A stretch of 64,000 nt of DNA from Nymphaea colorata (lineage: Eukaryota > Streptophyta > Magnoliopsida > Nymphaeales > Nymphaeaceae), in assembly GCF_008831285.2 (NCBI RefSeq), contig NC_045145.1, forward strand, positions 4,256,723-4,320,722, written 5' to 3'. This document shows positions 58,065-64,000 of this stretch, piece by piece. Positions within the stretch are counted from its first letter, which is position 1, and each line of letters opens with the position of its first letter. A program made the position numbers and the translations under genes. Below the pieces are notes generated by a model. The model was not told the DNA's origin, did no database searches, and worked only from the letters and a program-made list of their open reading frames with translations.

Positions 58065-59256
58065 CGCTATCACCATTTTTTTTACTGGTTACATGATACT
58101 GGTGTTAGGCCTAAGCATCGGGCTAGGCCAATCCGGCCTAAGCATTGAGTTCGATCTGCCCAGCGCTACCCGATAAGGAGTTGGGCTCGGCGGGGCCACA
58201 GCAACATGGCTTGACATTTCAAACCTGAGCTTAAGCTTGACCCAATTAAAAAAAGTGATATTTTTAATATAATGCAATATATAAATATAATTAATCACAA
58301 TCAAATATATATAATTATATATATAGTATTATCTTAAAAAAAATAATATTAAGAATGATTTATGAGGCCAAATGAGGCCTAGTCAGGCTAAGCCAAGCCG
58401 GCCCAACAACTTATCTAGCCAGCCTAATGACCATTTTTTGGGCCAAGCTCCAGCTAGCCTGGTGCCTATTTTTTGAACTATTCCAAACCTTTGTACCATC
58501 TTAATTTTTTTGACACCAAGTTAATTTTTTTGACACCAAGAAACCACGTGGTTTTTAGTCAACAGGAATTCAATTCATTTGTATTGTAATCAAATAAGGT
58601 TTGTTGCCAAAATAGTTTAGTCATAGTATCATACCCTCAATGCGATTTGTTGACGTTGTACTGTGAGGGTTCAGAATAACATATGCGCTCCATGAATGAA
58701 GGGTCAGAATGAGAACATGAAGCAATCTGGATTCATGGAGTCTATCAAACACTGTTCGATGTTTGAATTGAAGGTTCTTCAATCTTTTAGAACAAGGATC
58801 TCATCGAAAACTTAGAACAGCTTGCCACACAAAGCACAAGTATGACCAGCATAGCATCCATTATTGGGTTCAAGAAAGCATACATTTATTGAGATTTTTT
58901 CAGATATTTTCAAAATATACAACTTTATACCTGAAAAATTCGTGTGTATAAATGACAATGAAAAAATATCCGCTTTTTCTTTCGTTCGACGTAAGCGTGT
59001 CACGTGCAGACCGAACGGCCCTCGATCTCCGACGGGTTAGTAGCCTTTTTTTTTCCATAAAGAAATGACATTGTGGTTGGTTTGGTCAGGTTGATTAAGC
59101 TGTCGTCGTAGTTATAAGACGGACAACAATGGTCGGCTCATAGTTGTTACTGCACATGCTGGCGAATCTGCAATTATAGCAAAGACGGACAGGAAAGGAG
59201 AAGGAGAGCAGGCTTTGTTGCAGAAGAGACGGCTGGAAAGAGAACACAGAAGAAGA
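54902..59256. other. Intergenic DNA between the two live UGTs
   Basis: It repeats 1454-5840 in order: a (TA)n tract at about 55131-55179, the CTTGTGTAGAGGCAGAATG region (about 55595), the antisense Cys-rich frame (56529-56800), a (TC)n(TA)n tract (56804-56889), TA tracts near 57054 and 58018, and a GGCC-type repeat (about 58110-58470). A 22-bp unit containing TTTTTTTGACACCAAG is tandemly doubled at about 58500-58545. No gene is supported. Confidence 0.7.
59001..59006. promoter_or_regulatory. G-box upstream of the beta UGT
   Basis: CACGTG lies about 250 bp before the beta start codon. The aligned site in psi2 (about 7675) reads CACGAG. G-boxes bind bZIP and bHLH factors in plants; function here is not shown by sequence alone. 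A weak TATA-like TTATAG lies at 59174-59179. Confidence 0.5.
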
Positions 59257-61108
59257 ATGGCTATTCCACACGCTCTGGTCATCCCTTTCTGTGCGCAAGG
59301 CCACGTAGCACCTCTCATGGAGTTCTCTCATCACCTAGCCGATCATGGTGTCCTTGTTACCTTCGTCTACACTGAGTACACACACAGACAAGTGAAGGCA
59401 GCACTGCCTGAAAACTTTAGCAGCGACTACGCCGGAAGAATCCGGCTGGTAACCATACCTGACGGCTTATCCACAGATGACGACCGCAAAGATGCCTGCA
59501 AACTCTTGTCTAGCTCAATGAACGCCATTCCGAGTTTCATGGAGGAGCTCGTACTGAAGATCAATGAGAAGGATGAAGAGAAGATTACGTTTGTAATTGC
59601 CGATGGGGCAATGGGTTTTCTGTTTGATGTTGCCGAGAAGCTCAACCTTCCGAGAGCTGCCGTCTGGACTGCCTCAACCTGGACACTGGCCACTCTCCTC
59701 AACATTCCAATGCTTATTGAAGATGGAGTCATCGATGAAAATGGTAAATGGTTACTATTCTTGAGCAAATGATTTGGATGTTTGGCATGTTTATGTTTCC
59801 TTGTTTTGTCAAACTACAGTTTCAAAATTTTAATTTTTTAAATTTTATATCAAATAAATGATTTTATTTAAAGAAATTTAAATATAAATTTTTTAAAACA
59901 AAAATTTTGTGGTGTGGAGGGGGTAGGCTGGCCAAGGCCTACTGCCGCCTCTCCTGGTTCTGTTCCTGTCATTTAGTGTTTGCTATTAGTTATTAGAGTA
60001 ATTATGTGCCATGAAATTTCACATATTTTTTTCGTGAACATTATTTTTAGGTGCGTAAGATGAGTATTTCATCTTATTTAATTCCTAATCTCTTATAAAA
60101 TACATGGACTATTTTTGGTATCTTAAATTTTAATTCTATATTCTATAATTATAACCTAATCAAAGGCCCCTTACGGAGATTTTTGACTGGTAAACAGGTT
60201 TTCAAACAGGTGACAAGATGGTTCAGCTTTCCGAAGGAGTACCTGCCTTCCGGTCAGCTCACCTGTTATGGTTGCCCTTTGAAGACACCAAAATCACAGA
60301 GATTTTCTTCAAGTGCGTTGAGAAGTCCGGCGAGTCCATGAAAGGCATAAGTCACGTACTCTGCAACACATTTGAGGAGCTCGAGTCGCCATTTCTTCAT
60401 CTCATCAACAATGCAATTCCAATCGGTCCTCTTCTTCCAGCCAACAAAGCCAAGCACCAACCATCTTCAATCTGGGCCGAGGATGGGAGTTGCATCGACT
60501 GGCTCAATCAGCAACCCACTTGCTCAGTCATCTACGTCTCACTGGGAAGCACCACGGTGCTTAGCCAGCACCAACTTGGCGAACTCGCCATCGGGGTTGA
60601 GCTCACCGGCCGGCCATTCCTCTGGGTCTCTAGACCTGACATCATGGGCAGTTTCGGTGGTGCTGCCTATCCGGAAGGGTTCATGGAACGGGTTGGAAGG
60701 CGTGCACTTATTGTTGGATGGGCCCCACAAAAGGAAGTACTCTCTCATCCCTCGGTTGCCTGTTTCTTGACCCACTGTGGCTGGAACTCGACCATGGAAG
60801 CAGTGAGCAATGGAGTCCCCATGTTGTGTTGGCCTTACTTTGGCGACCAGTTTCTTAACCAGACCGCCATAGTTGAGGTGTGGAAGGTGGGCTTGGAGTT
60901 GGAGAAGGAGGATGACGGGACTGTTGCAAAAGAAGAAATCAGGGAGAAGCTGGAGTTGGTGATAAACGATGAAGGAATAAGGGAGAGGTTGACCCACTTG
61001 GAAGAGAAGGGAAAGAAGGCTACCATGAAGGGCGGTGCTTCTGCTAGGAATTTCGAAGGGTTTGTAGACATGATGAAAAAGGGGAAAATGAGCAGTTTGG
61101 AGCATTAA
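59257..61108 (+). CDS. UGT83A1-like: UDP-glycosyltransferase, beta copy (exons 59257-59743 and 60198-61108)
   Basis: The second intact GT1 UDP-glycosyltransferase of the cluster: exon lengths 487 and 911 bp and 465 residues, exactly as in the alpha copy. The start at ATG 59257 aligns with alpha; upstream in-frame codons reach only a TTG. The intron is 454 bp (AATG|GTAAAT ... AACAG|GT) and splits Gly163. His16 in AQGH is the expected catalytic base; Asp116 in VIADG is its likely partner. The PSPG box (337-380) starts WAPQKEVLSH and ends FGDQ, with Trp22 and Gln44 as expected for UDP-glucose. Relative to alpha, differences cluster in the N-terminal acceptor half and the linker, so acceptor choice may differ. 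Soluble; no targeting signal seen. Family call firm; substrate unknown. Confidence 0.94.
59744..60197 (+). other. Intron of the beta UGT
   Basis: A 454-bp A/T-rich intron with canonical GT-AG borders. It lacks the roughly 2.3 kb found in the middle of the psi2 intron. Confidence 0.9.
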
Positions 61109-61330
61109 GTTTATTGTTTGCAAATAAGTGTGTATTGTTTTCTTATGGTATCTTAACAAGTGCTGTTTCAACTGTAAAAGATGTGTATGATTTTTATGAT
61201 TGTTTTTTAAAACTTGTGTAATTCTATGGCTATAAGCCAAGGTTAAAATTAAGGACCCTGGATGCTTGGACTCAAAATTTTTTCTTGTCTGACTGACCGA
61301 GGAACCGAACCATATGTGGCTGACACCAGC

Positions 61331-61373
<43 letters not shown>

Positions 61374-61521
61374 ATATCTTCCACCCATGAGTATTTATAA
61401 ACAAGTGTCCCTCCAATCAATGAGTATGAGAATACCATGTTTAGATCGGGTTGTGTTTCATGCACCGCTCGCATGCATATCCCTCATGAGAACAAAAAAA
61501 GCAACATTAGCTTGAACGATC
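61109..61521. other. 3' flank of the beta UGT (shared with the alpha copies)
   Basis: TGTTTCAACTGTAAAAGATG, GGACCCTGGATGCTTGGACT and TGGCTGACACCAGCC match the flanks of psi1 and alpha. A (TA)n tract sits at about 61333-61365. Similarity ends abruptly at about 61521 after CTTGAACGAT. Confidence 0.8.
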
Positions 61522-63977
61522 TCAAAAGGTTCAAAGAAGAAGCGGAGGTAGGTGTGGTCGGTATGGTTCTGAAACCTTCTTTTTAATGTTTTGATATGGA
61601 TAAATTTGCACCTAATTATATGAATCATTTCCGTGAGACGGGTTATTTTCCCAACGCTAGTTGAAAATTTTTTTGCCTATATATTTATTGTCTCATAGAC
61701 AAATTTCTAGTTCTGCCCCTGGTTCAAAGCTGAATATTCAAACATTTGAGCATCTTCTTGCCTGCCACCACATCAATTGGTGGGTCTACTTTTGTTGACC
61801 CAACACTTTTCCTGTCCCGGTTGAAGTTGCTAAGACAAGACAACAAATCCCATTGGATTTGAGGTTGGAGGTGATTTGAGATGAGTGAGTATTTCATGTT
61901 TATAGATTTATCATTTGATCCCCCTCCCACCCCGTTATAAACTCTTAGGCTTTAACCATAAAATGACGGTATCAATTCTTTTTTTTTTTCCCTAGAGCGG
62001 CAAAATCTGGTATTTATTTACACAGTGAGTTCCACATAAAAGGATCTTATAAGATCTGCCTTTAATCACATAAAAAGTGTTGAAAAAATATAAAAGAAAC
62101 AGAACAAATAAGAACAAAAAATGAAAAAGTTGTTTTTATTAAATGTGCATGGTTTTTCACCATGGAAGGTCAACATGAGCCTTAGTTTTTTTCACTAAGG
62201 AAGGTCAACATGAGCCTTAGTTACATAAAACATAGAAAGAACTTAAATAGGTGAAGTTTCCATAATATTGACAACAATAAGCATGAAAAACTAAATTTGA
62301 TTTTGTGGAAAGTTTTTAGTTTCATTTATCATTAATTTTGATTGATCTCGCTGGGATTTGTTTCCTTGCATCTCTCTGGAACAGTTGTCTTTCAACCTTA
62401 TCGTTAACAAAAAGAAACAAAAAATAATAAAAATAATAAATAAGAGTAATAAAAATGAAAAATAAAAAAATGCAGTTTGGGATGAGAGTTGATAAGCGGT
62501 CAGTCTCTATTTTGGGTGTTAGAGGTGTCAGCTTATAAAATGAGAATTACCAATGCACAAGTTGAAGCGCAGCAAGGGCAGCACCTTGAGACACCAAAAG
62601 CAAACCTTTAGGGTTTCTCATTCTCACCTGGTAGTGGTAACAAAGATAGCTCAATCTACGTTAACAGAAATGATGACAGTTATCAAAAACTCTTGTCTAA
62701 ATTAATACCGACTCCTCTTTTTAGCACCCTAGGAATTTATGCTGCAATAGTGCAAACTTTATGATAGAAGAAATTGATCAAGGTTGTTGATTAGAATAGA
62801 GTATGGTAGTCGTTGTCACAATAGGCGGCAAGGTTGTTTACTTTATAAAGGGTTCAAATCCTATGGTAGTCGTTGTCACATCTTGTTGTGCTTTTTTTAG
62901 ACTGTAGTAAGTCCCGAAACAAGGTCTATGAACCTGTCTGTGGTGGACATGAGGGGGCCAGCGGCATCTCTTAGGGCGGTAGAGGAAACCGCTCACCCAT
63001 AAAAAGAAATCTGGAAAAGAAAATTAATGATGAATATTATTGTGGATGGTCTTCTCATATCAAACAACTTACACTTCGATATGTATATTATCTTTTGATT
63101 TCTTTTTCTTGTACAGCCATTTTTTTCGGCTTTCCAAAAACTGAAAATATTAATGTACTCCTATCAAAATTTTTCAAAAGTTTCAAAAAGGCCTTTTCGA
63201 TGGAAAGAATGGTGGCAAATTTCCATATACTTTTGCCTCCCCTCTGTTCCCCATGGCTATTGTGTGTGATGGGTAACATTGTTTCAATTTTGCTATTTTA
63301 CTTCCTCCTTTATCATTTAATTTTATTTGGCACGTTTAGTTATAGATTATTTTGGCCCGGTAATATCCACATCTGTATTTACTTTTTTAACTTTGATAAA
63401 TAACTATGTCAATGTTTCCGCTTACTCTTTTAAATTGCTTTATCTTGGTTAAATGCATCACTTTAATATTAATACATATTTTAAATTTAAATAGTTTCAG
63501 AATTTCCGTTATCTTTTTTAATTATTAAAGTTCAAACCGTCATGTACATATGTAACTTGTAAGATAAAAACAATTTCGTGTTAAACATCGATTAATTTTT
63601 TAACATTAAGGAGTGAATTACATCGACATATAGGATATAAATGGTGGCACATTTTCGAATCAAACCTTAGGAGTCAATGGCCTCCAACACTTTTATTAAA
63701 ACATATCAAAAATTGCTATGTAGGCAGCATTACAGGGCAAAATTACAAAGAGCTTAGCATAGCAATAGTATCAAAAATTATCAAATCTTCGGTGTCAACT
63801 TCTTTGTATTTTAAATGGGTGGCCACTGATGTGCAAGTTGAAGCGTGGTGGGGGTAGCATTTCCGTGCACTGAATGCATGAGTCATGTACCTTACAGAGA
63901 CAAGGGCTTGGATGATCTTAGGTTTTTTGGGTGATAGGATAAAATACTTTTCTTGCTCACTAGGCTACTTGTGCAGT
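61522..63977. other. About 2.45 kb of extra DNA in the beta 3' flank
   Basis: The psi1 flank reads CTTGAACGATTTGATGGTTTTC (1911-1932); here CTTGAACGAT ends at 61521 and TTGGTGGTTTTCC resumes at about 63978. The intervening DNA has no recognised protein. It contains a 35-bp tandem (62153-62222), a 20-bp direct repeat at 62801-62820 and 62861-62880, and GGTTCAAATCC at about 62850, which resembles a Pol III B box. Terminal repeats were not found, so its class is unknown. Confidence 0.55.
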
Positions 63978-64000
63978 ATGATTTGGTGGTTTTCCACTAC
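63978..64000. other. Resumption of the duplicated flank at the window end
   Basis: TTGGTGGTTTTCCACTA matches about 1913-1928 and 55312-55329, so the shared UGT flank probably continues beyond the window. Confidence 0.5.

Larger units (their letters stand above)
53310..60120. repeat. Segmental duplication block B (alpha-beta UGT unit, live)
   Basis: The counterpart of 1-8720. It holds the alpha intron and exon 2, the shared 3' flank with (TA)n tracts, and the beta leader, exon 1 and early intron. Both UGT coding sequences are open here. Confidence 0.85.

Noticed and set aside
60539-61474. 311-codon antisense frame over the beta UGT
   Set aside because: It mirrors exon 2 and runs into the (TA)n tract. 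Antisense openness here follows from UGT codon usage.
62820-62862. tRNA-derived SINE or tRNA gene
   Set aside because: GGTTCAAATCC resembles a B box, but no convincing A box, acceptor-stem pairing or poly-A/T tail was found.
63095-63403. 102-codon hydrophobic frame near the window end
   Set aside because: T-rich DNA yields Phe/Leu/Ile-rich frames by chance. No motif, no conserved start context and no duplicate copy to test.

Overview
This is a nuclear window from a flowering plant. The evidence is spliced UDP-glycosyltransferase (UGT) genes with the plant PSPG box, Ty1/Copia LTR retrotransposons primed by initiator-Met tRNA, L1-like LINEs, small inverted-repeat elements (MITEs) and long (TA)n tracts. 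The species cannot be named from the sequence. There is no sign of bacterial, organellar or viral genome organisation.

The recognisable host genes are a tandem cluster of UGT83A1-like glycosyltransferases, all on the + strand and built on one plan: exon 1 of 487 bp, one phase-1 intron, exon 2 of 911 bp, 465 residues. Two copies look intact: 52700-54901 (type alpha) and 59257-61108 (type beta). Three are dead: psi1 (exon 2 only, 557-1453), psi2 (7855-16943, split by a Copia element) and psi3 (27547-33420, split by another Copia element). A short relic of exon 2 lies near 50984-51080. The cluster grew by block duplication: 1-8720 (block A, alpha then beta, both dead) matches 53310-60120 (block B, alpha then beta, both alive) in gene order, intron position and intergenic sequence. 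A decayed third copy of the intergenic part lies at 48840-50010.

Layout: 1-8720 is block A, with about 1.8 kb of extra sequence (5840-7640) holding a broken DUF1191-like gene fragment. 8325-16943 is the long psi2 intron, exon 2 and an old sense Copia (11675-16592, TSD CTCGC). 16944-21100 is unassigned intergenic DNA. 21110-22930 is a 15-copy tandem array of a 122-bp unit with a recent 244-bp dimer duplication. 23090-27480 is a degraded antisense LINE ending next to psi3. 27547-33420 is psi3 with an antisense Copia (30083-32949, TSD TCTAG) that keeps little more than RNase H and carries gene-leader-like DNA. 33421-38950 is intergenic. 38960-47421 is a sense LINE relic interrupted by an antisense Copia (39271-45943, TSD CCCTT) whose gag-to-RNase H frame has a single stop but whose gag N-terminus is replaced by CCGGT repeats and GC-rich DNA. 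47422-52699 is decayed duplication and repeats. 52700-61108 is the live alpha/beta pair. After 61521 about 2.45 kb of extra DNA interrupts the duplicated 3' flank.

Only the two intact UGTs have a plausible present function: soluble enzymes moving glucose from UDP-glucose to a small acceptor that the sequence does not identify. Most of the rest is a record of duplication, point decay and transposon insertion. I did not find a clearly new biological system. The least explained items are the two Copia elements with replaced 5' halves, the 122-bp array, and the contrast between dead block A and live block B.
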